Shown here: positions 27,187-36,119 of the stretch, one piece after another | Numbering within the stretch: position 1 is the first letter of the stretch | How the letters are laid out: each line of letters begins with the position of its first letter | Assembly: GCA_018699955.1 (NCBI GenBank) | Contig: JABISG010000124.1 | Span: 1-64,000 of the forward strand | Direction of reading: 5' to 3' | DNA: 64,000 nucleotides | Origin: Planctomycetaceae bacterium | GTDB taxonomy: Bacteria > Planctomycetota > Planctomycetia > Planctomycetales > Planctomycetaceae | Made by a program: the position numbers and the translations under genes | The notes under the pieces: model-generated | What the model was told of the DNA's origin: nothing | What the model saw: the letters and a program-made list of their open reading frames with translations, nothing else | Database searches by the model: none

Positions 27187-28983
27187 GTGCGCTGGTCTAA
27201 GACATTCATTCCCACGATGAAGGAAACTCCCGCCGATGCCGAGATTCCCAGCCATCAATTGATGCTGCGGGCCGGGCTGATTCGGCAGGTGATGTCCGGT
27301 TCTTACACGTATTTGCCGCTGGGGTGGCGGGCGATTCGTAAGGCCGAAGCGATTGTCCGCGAGGAAATGGAACGCGCCGGCGCCGTCGAACTGTTCATGC
27401 CGGCTTTGCAACCGATTGATCTGTTCGAGCGAACCGGACGCCGTGAAGCGTTCGGCGACGTTCTGATCAACTTCATGGTTCCGCGCGGCGACCGTCAGGT
27501 GCATATGGCACTCGGGCCGACGCACGAAGAAGTCATCACCGATCTGGTCGCGCATCACATCAGCAGTTACCGGCAAATGCCGATCACGATGTTTCAAATA
27601 CAGACCAAGTTCCGCAACGAAGAACGTCCCCGGTTCGGCGTGCTGCGAACCAGCGAATTCATTATGAAGGACGCTTACAGCTTCGATGCCTCGCTTGAAC
27701 AACTGGACGATTCGTACCAGAAAATGTATGGCGCGTACTGCCGTATTTTCGCACGCACGGGCCTCGAATATCTGCCGGTCGAAGCCGAGAGCGGGGCGAT
27801 TGGTGGAGACGCCTCGCACGAGTTTATGATTCCCGCCGAGAACGGCGAAGACCGAATTGTTCGCTGCCCCAAATGCAACTACGCTGCCAATTTGGAGCGG
27901 GCCGACACTGGACGTCGGTGTCCTTTGACCGATCCTCGAGTGGGCGAGGGAGCTGACAACGATTCGACGCACGACAGCGCGGCGACCGTTGAATGGGACG
28001 AGTTGGAACAGATCGACACACCGAATGCCACCAGCATCGAGCAGGTCTGCAAAATGCTCAAATGCAAGCCGGAGGAAATGATCAAGACATTGATTTACCT
28101 GGCCGATGGCAAACCGGTGGCGGTACTCATTCGTGGCGATCGAGAAGCCAACGAAGGGAAAATTCGCCGCACGCTCGAAGCCGATGCGCTTGAACTCGCC
28201 GACGAGAAGACGATCTTCGATGTGACCGGTGCCCCGGTCGGCTTTGCCGGTCCCGTTGGAATCGACTGCCGGATTCTGGCCGACCACGACATTCCGTTGC
28301 TCGTCAATCCGATTAGCGGGGCCAATGCCGCCGACGCGCATAACACGGGTGTCAACATTGGCCGCGATTATCAAGTGGAAGCAACCTACGATCTGCGCAA
28401 CGCCGTTGCCGAGGATCCCTGCCCGAATTGCGCGGGAACGCTCGAAATGGTTCACGGGATCGAAGCGGGACACGTCTTCAAACTGGGGACCAAGTACAGC
28501 GAATCGCTCAACGCGTACTTCGTCGATGAAAAGGAGAAACGGCACCCGGTCATCATGGGCTGCTACGGCATCGGCATCAACCGCATCGTGGCGGCAGCCT
28601 GCGAAACCTCGCACGACGAAAACGGACTCATCTGGCCGTTGGCGATTGCTCCGTATGAAGTACTCGTTGTCCCGTTGAAAATCGACGACGAAGAGGTCAT
28701 GCAGATTGCGACACGGTTCTACGAGGAACTGCAGGCGGCCGGCGTCGACGTCTTATTCGACGACCGCAAAGCGCGGCCCGGCGTGAAGTTTAAGGATGGC
28801 GACCTCGTCGGCATTCCGCTACGGGTCGTCATCGGTGGAAGAGGCCTCAAAGAGGGCAACGTCGAAATCAAGTGGCGCACCGCCGAAGGCCCCGACAAGA
28901 TTCCGGTCGAAGAAGGCGTTGCAACGCTGCTGCGAATGCTCGAAGAACGCCGGGCCGCCGATGCTGAGAACGTTCCGAATTGA
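27187..28983 (+). CDS. proS: Prolyl-tRNA synthetase (bacterial type with editing insert)
   Basis: A 598-residue class II synthetase. Motif 1 (LMLRAGLIRQVMSGSYTYLP), motif 2 (QTKFRNEERPRFGVLRTSEF) and motif 3 (IGINRIVAAACE) are clear. An insert of about 180 residues (roughly 230-410) contains the YbaK-type editing domain (TSIEQVCKMLKCKPEEM, LADGKPVAVLIRGD). A Cys-pair zinc-like unit RCPKCNY and EDPCPNCAG flank the insert, as usual for the bacterial form. The C-terminal anticodon-binding domain ends the protein. Length and order fit a complete, active enzyme. The upstream gene is divergent. Confidence 0.95.
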   Translation: MRWSKTFIPTMKETPADAEIPSHQLMLRAGLIRQVMSGSYTYLPLGWRAIRKAEAIVREEMERAGAVELFMPALQPIDLFERTGRREAFGDVLINFMVPRGDRQVHMALGPTHEEVITDLVAHHISSYRQMPITMFQIQTKFRNEERPRFGVLRTSEFIMKDAYSFDASLEQLDDSYQKMYGAYCRIFARTGLEYLPVEAESGAIGGDASHEFMIPAENGEDRIVRCPKCNYAANLERADTGRRCPLTDPRVGEGADNDSTHDSAATVEWDELEQIDTPNATSIEQVCKMLKCKPEEMIKTLIYLADGKPVAVLIRGDREANEGKIRRTLEADALELADEKTIFDVTGAPVGFAGPVGIDCRILADHDIPLLVNPISGANAADAHNTGVNIGRDYQVEATYDLRNAVAEDPCPNCAGTLEMVHGIEAGHVFKLGTKYSESLNAYFVDEKEKRHPVIMGCYGIGINRIVAAACETSHDENGLIWPLAIAPYEVLVVPLKIDDEEVMQIATRFYEELQAAGVDVLFDDRKARPGVKFKDGDLVGIPLRVVIGGRGLKEGNVEIKWRTAEGPDKIPVEEGVATLLRMLEERRAADAENVPN

Positions 28984-29079
28984 TTTTCGATGTGTCTCGA
29001 CAGAACGGCGAGAACACACCCCGCAATCGCGGCGGCCAAATGCGTTACCCGATGTGTCGATGTGTGAGGGAGATTCGGT

Positions 29080-30789
29080 CTATCTCTCAGGAGCGGATTG
29101 CACTGCGGAAACGCCGTCTCCGTCTGAATATTTCATGCCCGCATTGGAGCCGGCTGCATCGAAGGTGAAGTAGGGGGCAAGCTCGCGGAGACCGACGGGC
29201 ATGATTTCAAAGTGTCCCTGTGACGGTGGCGCGTCGCCGTTGTCTGTCGATTCGCGGATGGCATCCAGCACGTCGGATGAAAGCGGGCGTGTTGTGAGCA
29301 GTAACACGCGGGTTGAAGACGAACGCCGCATCTCTGCATCGGTCGAGAGTGCAGCCACATCCGGATTCATACGCGAGTCTGCCAAGGCCAGCATTTCCAA
29401 CAGCGAATCGATTCCGGCGGGGCCGCTGCGGCCTTCCCATCGTTCGAGTTCACGGCCGGCGACCGCAACGTCGAGTCGGGCGTCCCGCGCATTTCGCATG
29501 TGATCGACAGCCAGCGTAGCAGCAAAACTGACGGCCAGTTCGATTCGCTCGCGATCGGCTTCCGTTGGGTTTTCAGGTTTCCACAGGTCGATCAGTATCA
29601 TCAAATCCTGGCTGCGGTTTTGTTGGTACTCGCGGACGGTCAGCTCGTTGCGGCGAACGGAGGTTCGCCAGTGAATGGATCGGGGATTATCGCCGGGCCG
29701 ATATTCGCGCATGCCGTGAAATTCGTCGTGAAACGCGCCGCGTGCCGGCGTCCGCTGATCGATAACTTCTGCTGCCATCGAACGCCCGCGTCGCCACGCA
29801 TCGGTCAACTGTCCGATTCGTGGATAGATAAGCAATATGTCGAAAGCCGGAAAAATCAGCCGCCGCTCGACAATGCCCAGCGGAAAACGCGTCGCCAGAT
29901 GCAGCGGCCCAAACCGATAGAGCCCGCGCTGCATCAGGCACACGCGGTAGGAGTCGGTCCTGGACGACCGCGCCGGGACACGGGCAAACAGCACCTGGCA
30001 ATCCAGTTGCTCCAACTCGTTTTCAATCTGGTCGGTCACCATCATCACAGTTGACGCCAGCAACAATTTGCGGTTTTTCAGACGAATATCGACGGTGAAC
30101 GACTCGCCGGCGATCACCGTTTTGGGGATGCGGCGCGACAGTTCGGTTCGTCTCAGCATCGAGAACGTAATCCAGCCGTTTAACACGAAGGGGCCGACCA
30201 TCATTGCGAAGACCAGCATCAGCATGTTGGAATGCCCCAGCAGCGAACCAACCAGCAGCACTGTCATCACGAGGAGATAGCTGGCACCAGACTTGGGGAG
30301 CGCGACGCGATATTGTGGTTTGTTGCCGTATCTTCGGGGCAACACCGTGGCAAGAATTCGGCGCACGCCAAAAACGAGGCAGAGACATCCGCCGATGGCG
30401 ACCAGCGTCGCCGGAATACCCGGCGGTACCTGCAGGCGAATCGTCAGCAGCAATACAAGGCCTGCGAAAACCAACAGAATGCCGATCCATGAGATCGACC
30501 AGGCAGAGGTTGACTCGTTGCGACCGTTGGCAAGTGGGAAGTCTTTCCGACTCAGGCGACGACGACGGGCGCTCGGCCGTCGTGCTTCGGTCATTTGCTT
30601 CAAACCCCAGAGCGAGAGAAACGACGTTGTCCCCACAAACGCCCAGCGTTCCCATTGGCTGAAGTTCTTCGTCAGATCGGAAAACAACCAATACGCCAGT
30701 AGCAGTCCGAAGCCGACCAAAAACGCAAGCAGCCCGCCCATCGACACGCTTCTGTCGCCGCCATTGCGATTGGAACGTCCGACAGGCAT
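29080..30789 (-). CDS. DUF58 domain membrane protein
   Basis: A 569-residue protein with an N-terminal membrane region: helices at about 16-38, 48-64, 95-116, 123-140, 164-185 and 190-208. The DUF58 domain is seen around 350-420, marked by EYRPGDNPRSIHWRTSVRRNELTVREY, with the conserved Gly-Asp and Trp-Arg, and then a VWFA-like part (DLMILIDLW). DUF58 proteins often sit next to MoxR ATPases in gene clusters; none is visible here. The role may be assembly or metal insertion of another complex. Confidence in the family is high, in function low. Confidence 0.85.
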   Translation of the reverse strand: MPVGRSNRNGGDRSVSMGGLLAFLVGFGLLLAYWLFSDLTKNFSQWERWAFVGTTSFLSLWGLKQMTEARRPSARRRRLSRKDFPLANGRNESTSAWSISWIGILLVFAGLVLLLTIRLQVPPGIPATLVAIGGCLCLVFGVRRILATVLPRRYGNKPQYRVALPKSGASYLLVMTVLLVGSLLGHSNMLMLVFAMMVGPFVLNGWITFSMLRRTELSRRIPKTVIAGESFTVDIRLKNRKLLLASTVMMVTDQIENELEQLDCQVLFARVPARSSRTDSYRVCLMQRGLYRFGPLHLATRFPLGIVERRLIFPAFDILLIYPRIGQLTDAWRRGRSMAAEVIDQRTPARGAFHDEFHGMREYRPGDNPRSIHWRTSVRRNELTVREYQQNRSQDLMILIDLWKPENPTEADRERIELAVSFAATLAVDHMRNARDARLDVAVAGRELERWEGRSGPAGIDSLLEMLALADSRMNPDVAALSTDAEMRRSSSTRVLLLTTRPLSSDVLDAIRESTDNGDAPPSQGHFEIMPVGLRELAPYFTFDAAGSNAGMKYSDGDGVSAVQSAPER

Positions 30790-30893
30790 GTTTCATCCTC
30801 ACACGGTCAGCGGTCAGATGTCTGGGGTTCAGTTTTCGGTGGGAAGAACTCGGGTTTCCGCAAAGATGCGAAACTTCGCGGCGGTGTCGCCAG

Positions 30894-31268
30894 CTATTCG
30901 ATTCCTGGTTCGACAATCGCGAGGGCCTCTTTGCGTGAATCGCAGTGAGGCCAGAGTTTGAACAGCTTCATGCTTTCCAGTACTTGCCGCATTTTTTCTG
31001 AAGCGTTGCACATCGCGGCCTTTCCGCCGCGATTTGTTGCTTCGCGGGCCATTGTGATGAAAACGCCGATGACCTCGGAACCGAAATAATCCAGTTCGGC
31101 CAGATCGATCACGAGATGCTTAACGCTCCGCTCGGCGATCGTGCGGCGGATTTGATTCGCCTCAATCTGCACGTCCGCGTACCGGAAGCCAAGCCCATCA
31201 CCGTGCGGAATCACAATCAGCGTGTTACCTAATTGCTCGGTGTTGAACACCCGAGGTTTTGCGGCCAT
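30894..31268 (-). CDS. STAS domain protein (anti-anti-sigma factor-like)
   Basis: About 124 residues from the ATG at 31268 (MAAKPRVFNTE). The STAS fold is recognised by VIDLAELDYFGSEVIGVFITMAREATNRGG, where the Ser before the phosphorylation-type Glu is the site of serine phosphorylation in SpoIIAA. Here the residues are YFGSEVIG, so Ser is present. A partner kinase (SpoIIAB-like) is not in the window. Likely a sigma-factor or stress regulator. It lies upstream of the DUF58 gene by about 100 bases. Confidence 0.8.
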   Translation of the reverse strand: MAAKPRVFNTEQLGNTLIVIPHGDGLGFRYADVQIEANQIRRTIAERSVKHLVIDLAELDYFGSEVIGVFITMAREATNRGGKAAMCNASEKMRQVLESMKLFKLWPHCDSRKEALAIVEPGIE

Positions 31269-31533
31269 CGAAAATACAATCCTGCTGCGAATTCTGCGGC
31301 GCATCTGGAAAGCAGTCGCTGCGATCCAGGCAGTCGATAATATCAGGGCCATCCCGTCGCGGCGACATTCCTTCGCAACGCACCGAACGGTGACAAACAA
31401 CTGTGATTCCATTCTCTCGGAATCGGCAGGGGTTGTCCATCCGCTCAGCAGGAATCGCCGTCAATTTAATTGACTAACCGTCTGCGACCCGCGAGCGACA
31501 CTGGCGTGAATTACTCTCTAACGGGATCGGTGA

Positions 31534-32049
31534 CTATCTCAGCCGATACCGTCCCAACTCACCACGGATGCGGTTAACCAGCGATAATGCCTGCGGCTCG
31601 GCCTTCAGTAACCGGGTGAGTTGCGATTGCGTTGTCCCCAATACATCGGCTGCGGCATGCAGGTCCATGTCGTAGGCTGTCATCACATCCATTGCTTCGG
31701 CGAGCAGGGCAGGGAAGTCGTCGTGTTTGGAGTTGACCGATATTCGGCGCCCGACGCGACGACTTTGCCAGAGTTCACTCGGAGCGGCATCCGGTTGGAC
31801 GGGCAAGCGGGTTTGTACGGCGAGTTTCAAACGCAGTCGAAACAAGGCGACTCGCTGATTTTCAATCTGGCTCCGCCGTTCCGATGCTTCAACGCTCAGC
31901 CCGCTGCTGGAATGCGTCAACACAATTCCCGTTTCCACTTTGTTGCGGCGCTGGCCTCCGGGACCCGAACGACGCACCCGCTGAACGTCGCATTCGGCAA
32001 GTAATTCTTCGGGCGGAATCGTCGCCGGATGTTTCGAGGGAGGTCTCAT
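31534..32049 (-). CDS. Release-factor-like protein with GGQ motif and HTH-like tail
   Basis: A 171-residue protein. Residues 15-85 match the class I release-factor/ArfB domain with RSGPGGQRRNKVET, the catalytic GGQ loop and the basic Arg-Arg-Asn stretch. Unlike ArfB there is no highly basic C-terminal tail. The last 50 residues (about 115-171) instead look like a helix-turn-helix: DMDLHAAADVLGTTQSQLTRLLK. It might rescue stalled ribosomes by hydrolysing peptidyl-tRNA, but the C-terminal half is unusual. The two domains together are an inference from sequence. Confidence 0.75.
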   Translation of the reverse strand: MRPPSKHPATIPPEELLAECDVQRVRRSGPGGQRRNKVETGIVLTHSSSGLSVEASERRSQIENQRVALFRLRLKLAVQTRLPVQPDAAPSELWQSRRVGRRISVNSKHDDFPALLAEAMDVMTAYDMDLHAAADVLGTTQSQLTRLLKAEPQALSLVNRIRGELGRYRLR

Positions 32050-32587
32050 CGGCCTTACTCTCGGCGCGCGATGACGGCGGCATTTGAACGGTTTGGCCCA
32101 AGTTTCGAAGCAGCCTTCGCGCCGATGATGTGGCGTTTCGCGTCACACGCGGTGGCTGTCTTCACCCGCCCTCAAGCAGTGCGGACTTCGAATCCTGGAG
32201 TGAACAATGTTTCGAACGAATCGGCGTTCCGCCATTACAAGACGGCACGTCGAGAACAAACATTGAAGCGACCGCAAATTAAGTCCAGCGTTCTTCGCTG
32301 AATGCGACCGGCGACAATCAACATCCCTGTTGCAACGTCAATCAGCTACCTGTAATCTCAACGCATGCTCGCACTGGGCAGCGTGTTTGATCTTACGCCT
32401 GCCGATTTCAATGGAAGCGAGACGGACACAAGGCAGTATACCGCAGATAAGCAACGCATCCAGTATGCGCTTTGGGAAAAACGACATTGTGGAGAAATGA
32501 CCAAAAGGTCGCATCACCGCAGATGTTCTCTGCCAAATAACCAGTTTCACAAGACGAGTCACCCGACCCTTTCCTGGATCTGATTTC
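32050..32587. other. Non-coding gap between two diverging genes
   Basis: Some 540 bases hold only unconvincing short frames. I see no tRNA, hairpin terminator or recognisable RNA. The region is expected to hold the promoters of both flanking genes. Confidence 0.5.
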
Positions 32588-33118
32588 ATGATAGTCCGCC
32601 AATTCCGTGTGACAATACCGATTTCACAGACACTTGCGGCTGTGCTGGCTTTTGTCGCTGTTGCAGGGTGCGGCGGTGGCGGGACGGCGGACGACAAATC
32701 GGCGGCCGAGTGGGCGATACAGCACGGCGGAACGGTCAACATTGTCGGCAGCATACTCAAAGTCGATACGGTTGAAGATTTGCCCGAGGAGTCGTTCGAA
32801 GTTCAAAAGATCGACCTCAATCAGGTCGATCCACCCATCACCGACAAGGACCTCGAAGGACTGCCGGCGTCGGAAAGTTTGGTGTATTTCGGGCTTCATA
32901 GTGCCAAGGTCACCGACAAAGGTCTCGAACCACTACTGAAGCTGAGCGGCCTCAAAGAGTTGGAACTGTCCTACACAGAAGTCGGCGACAATGGGTTAGA
33001 TCAACTCGCCGCAATGAAAACACTGACCAAACTCTATCTGTACGGCACATCGGTTTCAGACGACGCGGTCGAGCAATTCAAGAAAAAACGCACCGATTGC
33101 ACGGTTTACCGCGATTGA
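32588..33118 (+). CDS. Leucine-rich repeat lipoprotein
   Basis: A 176-residue protein. The N-terminal signal ends with a lipobox-like AVAGC, so the mature protein is probably lipidated at Cys28. A SAAEWAIQHGGTVNI motif, like that of the two LRR membrane proteins at 1.5-3 kb, precedes two to three LRR units with the same T-D-x-G-L pattern (AKVTDKGLEPLLKLSGLKELELSYTEV, then GLDQLAAMKTLTKLYLYGTSVSDD). The C-terminal end has the same Cys-containing cap (RTDCTVYRD). It belongs to the same planctomycete LRR group. Confidence 0.8.
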   Translation: MIVRQFRVTIPISQTLAAVLAFVAVAGCGGGGTADDKSAAEWAIQHGGTVNIVGSILKVDTVEDLPEESFEVQKIDLNQVDPPITDKDLEGLPASESLVYFGLHSAKVTDKGLEPLLKLSGLKELELSYTEVGDNGLDQLAAMKTLTKLYLYGTSVSDDAVEQFKKKRTDCTVYRD

Positions 33119-33139
33119 CTTTGCGCAAGACGTCAAGAA

Positions 33140-34243
33140 TCATCGCGGCGAGTAGCCGGTGAATACTTCTTGCACGCGCGCCCCGCCGCGCGTGTCAACC
33201 TTCACCGCTACATTGAACCGGAACCCTTTCCCCTTGGGGACCTGCGTCCAACCGATCGTCCAGCCGCCTCCCTTTTGTCTTTTTACCTGGGCCGTTTTCT
33301 GCGCTCTGCTGATCCACACGCCTGCATGCGGCGGGCGAACCGGGGCAAGCGGTTTGTAATTCGCATTGAGAGCGCGCTCGGCGGCAGCTTGTGCGACGGT
33401 GATCGCTTGCTGCTTCGTCAGCGGGCCGACAATCGGCGGACCGATGACCGGCGGTTTGATCGGCTGCGGCGCACCGACTTCAAAATCCACCGTGCCGGTG
33501 GCAATCTTGCCCGTCCACAGCGGGGTTGCGTATTTACCCAGCGGATCGCCTTTGAACTCCAACAACAAGCGAACGCGACACGCTCCCTGACCGCACGGCA
33601 TCACCGGGCCGACAAACGGCGGGACAATCACAGCCGGCCGTCGGCGAACTGCCGGCGCTTCGATGGCGGCGGCCGCTTTGCCTTCAAGCTGCTGCCGTTT
33701 GGGAAACGGTCGCGGAATGGGTTGAGGCAGCGGCCGCGGGAACGGAACGGCGACAAACTGTGTCTCGACCACCAGCCAGTACTTCACCGATTTGCCCGGC
33801 GGAAGTGAAACGGTGCCGCGTTTTACAATTGTCGGCGGTCCCGGCTCCCACTGCGTTGCCGTCTTTCGATTTGAGACCACCAGTTTCGCACCGGCGCCGA
33901 GTGTTGCTCCACGGAACAGCAGAAATGGTTTCTTCGACGTGTTTGTCAGTTGCACTTCAAACGCCAGCGGACCGTTGCCGGCAAATGTCTTCTTCTCCGG
34001 TTGAATCGTGACCGACAACCCTCTCAGGGATGCCGGTTCAGACGCCTTCGGCCGCTGCGATTTGGGAAACCTGGGCTTCGACTGCACCGAAACCTTGTAC
34101 TTCGGCAGCCCAACCGGGGCAATCGGCTTGCCGATCTTGATCGCTTGCAGTTTCCCTTTTGCCGCCGGTTTAACGTCAGCACCTCGAACCGTCGTCATGC
34201 AGAGCAGGAAAAGTGCGACAATAGCTGCCGAATACGCCTTCAT
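33140..34243 (-). CDS. Secreted protein with Ig-like and PepSY-like parts
   Basis: About 367 residues from the ATG at 34243, which has GGAGAG upstream. A signal peptide is visible (AIVALFLLCMTTVRGAD). Residues about 75-230 look like an Ig/BsuPI-type beta domain (GPLAFEVQLTNTSKKPFLLF), with a Pro-rich loop (PRPLPQPIPRPFPK) inside. The last 75 residues resemble a PepSY-type domain (ITVAQAAAERALN, GWTIGWTQVPKGKGFRFNVAVKV). I do not recognise a named family. It is divergent from the DUF3604 gene. Confidence 0.65.
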   Translation of the reverse strand: MKAYSAAIVALFLLCMTTVRGADVKPAAKGKLQAIKIGKPIAPVGLPKYKVSVQSKPRFPKSQRPKASEPASLRGLSVTIQPEKKTFAGNGPLAFEVQLTNTSKKPFLLFRGATLGAGAKLVVSNRKTATQWEPGPPTIVKRGTVSLPPGKSVKYWLVVETQFVAVPFPRPLPQPIPRPFPKRQQLEGKAAAAIEAPAVRRRPAVIVPPFVGPVMPCGQGACRVRLLLEFKGDPLGKYATPLWTGKIATGTVDFEVGAPQPIKPPVIGPPIVGPLTKQQAITVAQAAAERALNANYKPLAPVRPPHAGVWISRAQKTAQVKRQKGGGWTIGWTQVPKGKGFRFNVAVKVDTRGGARVQEVFTGYSPR

Positions 34244-34472
34244 TTTTCTCTCTCCGTCAGTCCGTTTCGATGGGGCGGCGAACTCGATTTTCAACACGCA
34301 GAAGCTCCCTGTGCGAAAGACGCATCGCCGACGCTCATGGTTCCCATCATTATCCAGAAAACCAGCCGGCACGCGATTCCAACCTGTCCGGTTGACCGTC
34401 ATAGCAGCCTGCCACATACTGCCGAGTGAGGCCAAACATTCGCGACACCGACCCAATTCGGAAAGACTCCCA

Positions 34473-36056
34473 ATGACGGTTCCGATGAACATTGCCGGCA
34501 CTTCTTTGCCAGGCGGCAATCCCCGACGCGGCGCGCAAGCAGATTCCGAATTGAAGGTTGAGGGGCGAAAACAACCGTTTCGTCTTCTTTGGGGCGATCT
34601 GCACAATCACAACGCCGTCGGTTATGCCAAAGGTTCGCTCGAACGGTCGATCGATTTGGCACGCGAACATCTCGACTTTTTTGCCTTCACCGGACACTCG
34701 GCCTGGCATGATATGCCGAAGATGCCGGGTGATCGCCATTTGAAATGGGTGCGAGGATTCGAGGCCCACTCGAAACATTGGCCGAAAACAAAGCAGTTAC
34801 TTCGCGAAGCCAGCGGCGACGACTTCGTCGCATTGCTTGGCTACGAATGGCATTCCAGCCGGTTCGGTGATTTTTGCATCATTCATCCGGATGACGACGG
34901 CGAATTGTACCTGCCCGATCACGCCGACAAATTACTTGACTTCGCCCATCATCACGGCGCGTTCGCGATTCCGCATCACGTTGGTTACAAGCAAGGTTGG
35001 CGCGGAGCCAACTGGAAATACTTTCGCAACGAAACTGCGCCGGTGGTTGAAATCTTTTCAGAGCACGGCTGCACCGAAACCGACCGCTCGCCATTTCCCA
35101 TGATCCGCCACAGTAACGGCGGCCGCTCGACGGCCAACACCATTGCCCGCCAACTCAAACAAGGGCTACGGTTCGGTTTTGTTGCATCCAGCGACGATCA
35201 TCTCGGTTACCCCGGGGCGCATGGTGAGGGCGTGGTCGGCGTTTGGGCCGACGGATTGTCGCGGGAATCGCTGTTCGAGGCGTTGCAGGCGCGTCGAACT
35301 TATGCCGCCACTGGCGATCGCATTCAGTTGGAAACAACGCTTAACGGTCATCCGATGGGGGCCGACGTTCCTTTTGCGACCGATCGGCAAATCGACGTTC
35401 GGGTTGTCGGGCAGGATTCGGTTTCAATGGTTGAACTGGTCCGCAACGGCCGCGTCATCCAACGGCACTTTCCCGAAGATGAAATTGATGGCCCGCTACA
35501 ACTCCCCGGCAGTGCGCGGCTGCGTTTTCAATACGGTTGGGGGCCGTGGGCCGTGCTTGGATTAGGACGCGTTTGCGATTGGGACGTGCGTCTGCGAGTG
35601 GAAGGGGGACGGTTCACCCGGGCAATTCCCAGCTATCAAACTGCGCCCTTCGATGAAGACCGCCGCGATCGACTTCGCATCGTCTCCCCCACCGAATTGC
35701 ATCTGCAATCGCCCACCACCCGCGTCGAAAGTTACGGCGAAGACCCGACGAAATCGGTCTCAATCGAAATCGACGCCGACGAAAACGCCGTCTTCATCGT
35801 CGAACTCAAACAGCCGATCGAGAAAAGCTACCGTGTGAAACTCGGCGACCTCATCGACGACAATCTCGTCGAGTTCACCGGAGTTTTCACCAGCGAGAGT
35901 TTCATCGTGCAACGGCTCGTTGCACCGGAAGAGTACACGGCAACCCTGCATTGGAACGACCGCCGGAAAGAGAGCGATTCGGCCGACTGGTATTACGTTC
36001 GCGTGACGCAACACAACGGACAAATGGCCTGGTCGAGTCCCATTTGGGTCGGCTGA
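34473..36056 (+). CDS. DUF3604/PHP-type metal-dependent hydrolase
   Basis: About 527 residues from the ATG at 34473. The LWGDLHNHNAVG motif near the N-terminus is the metal-binding start of a PHP-like TIM barrel, and HDMPKMPGDR, AIPHHVGYKQG and VASSDDHLGYPG supply further His and Asp ligands. The second half (about 300-527) is beta-rich. DUF3604 proteins occur in marine and planctomycete genomes and the reaction is not known; a phosphoesterase or other hydrolase is likely. No signal peptide is obvious. Confidence 0.78.
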   Translation: MTVPMNIAGTSLPGGNPRRGAQADSELKVEGRKQPFRLLWGDLHNHNAVGYAKGSLERSIDLAREHLDFFAFTGHSAWHDMPKMPGDRHLKWVRGFEAHSKHWPKTKQLLREASGDDFVALLGYEWHSSRFGDFCIIHPDDDGELYLPDHADKLLDFAHHHGAFAIPHHVGYKQGWRGANWKYFRNETAPVVEIFSEHGCTETDRSPFPMIRHSNGGRSTANTIARQLKQGLRFGFVASSDDHLGYPGAHGEGVVGVWADGLSRESLFEALQARRTYAATGDRIQLETTLNGHPMGADVPFATDRQIDVRVVGQDSVSMVELVRNGRVIQRHFPEDEIDGPLQLPGSARLRFQYGWGPWAVLGLGRVCDWDVRLRVEGGRFTRAIPSYQTAPFDEDRRDRLRIVSPTELHLQSPTTRVESYGEDPTKSVSIEIDADENAVFIVELKQPIEKSYRVKLGDLIDDNLVEFTGVFTSESFIVQRLVAPEEYTATLHWNDRRKESDSADWYYVRVTQHNGQMAWSSPIWVG

Positions 36057-36090
36057 ACGAGTCGAGAGCAAAAGGCAACACCATTTAGCG

Positions 36091-36107
36091 GCGGGGCAAC
36101 GCCCCGC
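36091..36107. repeat. GC-rich hairpin
   Basis: GCGGGGC (36091-36097) and GCCCCGC (36101-36107) with a 3-base loop, between the DUF3604 stop and the cytochrome gene stop (converging genes). No T-run on the plus strand; may still be a structural terminator. Confidence 0.5.
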
Positions 36108-36119
36108 GTGTTTCTCGAC

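Noticed and set aside
27136..28614. Minus-strand frame of 492 codons opposite proS
   Set aside because: Antisense shadow of proS, which has every class II motif.
32365..32583. 72-codon plus-strand frame in the spacer before the LRR lipoprotein
   Set aside because: No homology signal and no ribosome site, with unusual residue mix.
34008..34472. Longer N-terminus of the DUF3604 gene
   Set aside because: It overlaps the divergent secreted-protein gene and lacks any family likeness; the ATG at 34473 is the better start.
34244..34606. Longer N-terminus of the Ig/PepSY-like gene on the minus strand
   Set aside because: The signal peptide and the GGAGAG support the ATG at 34243 instead.
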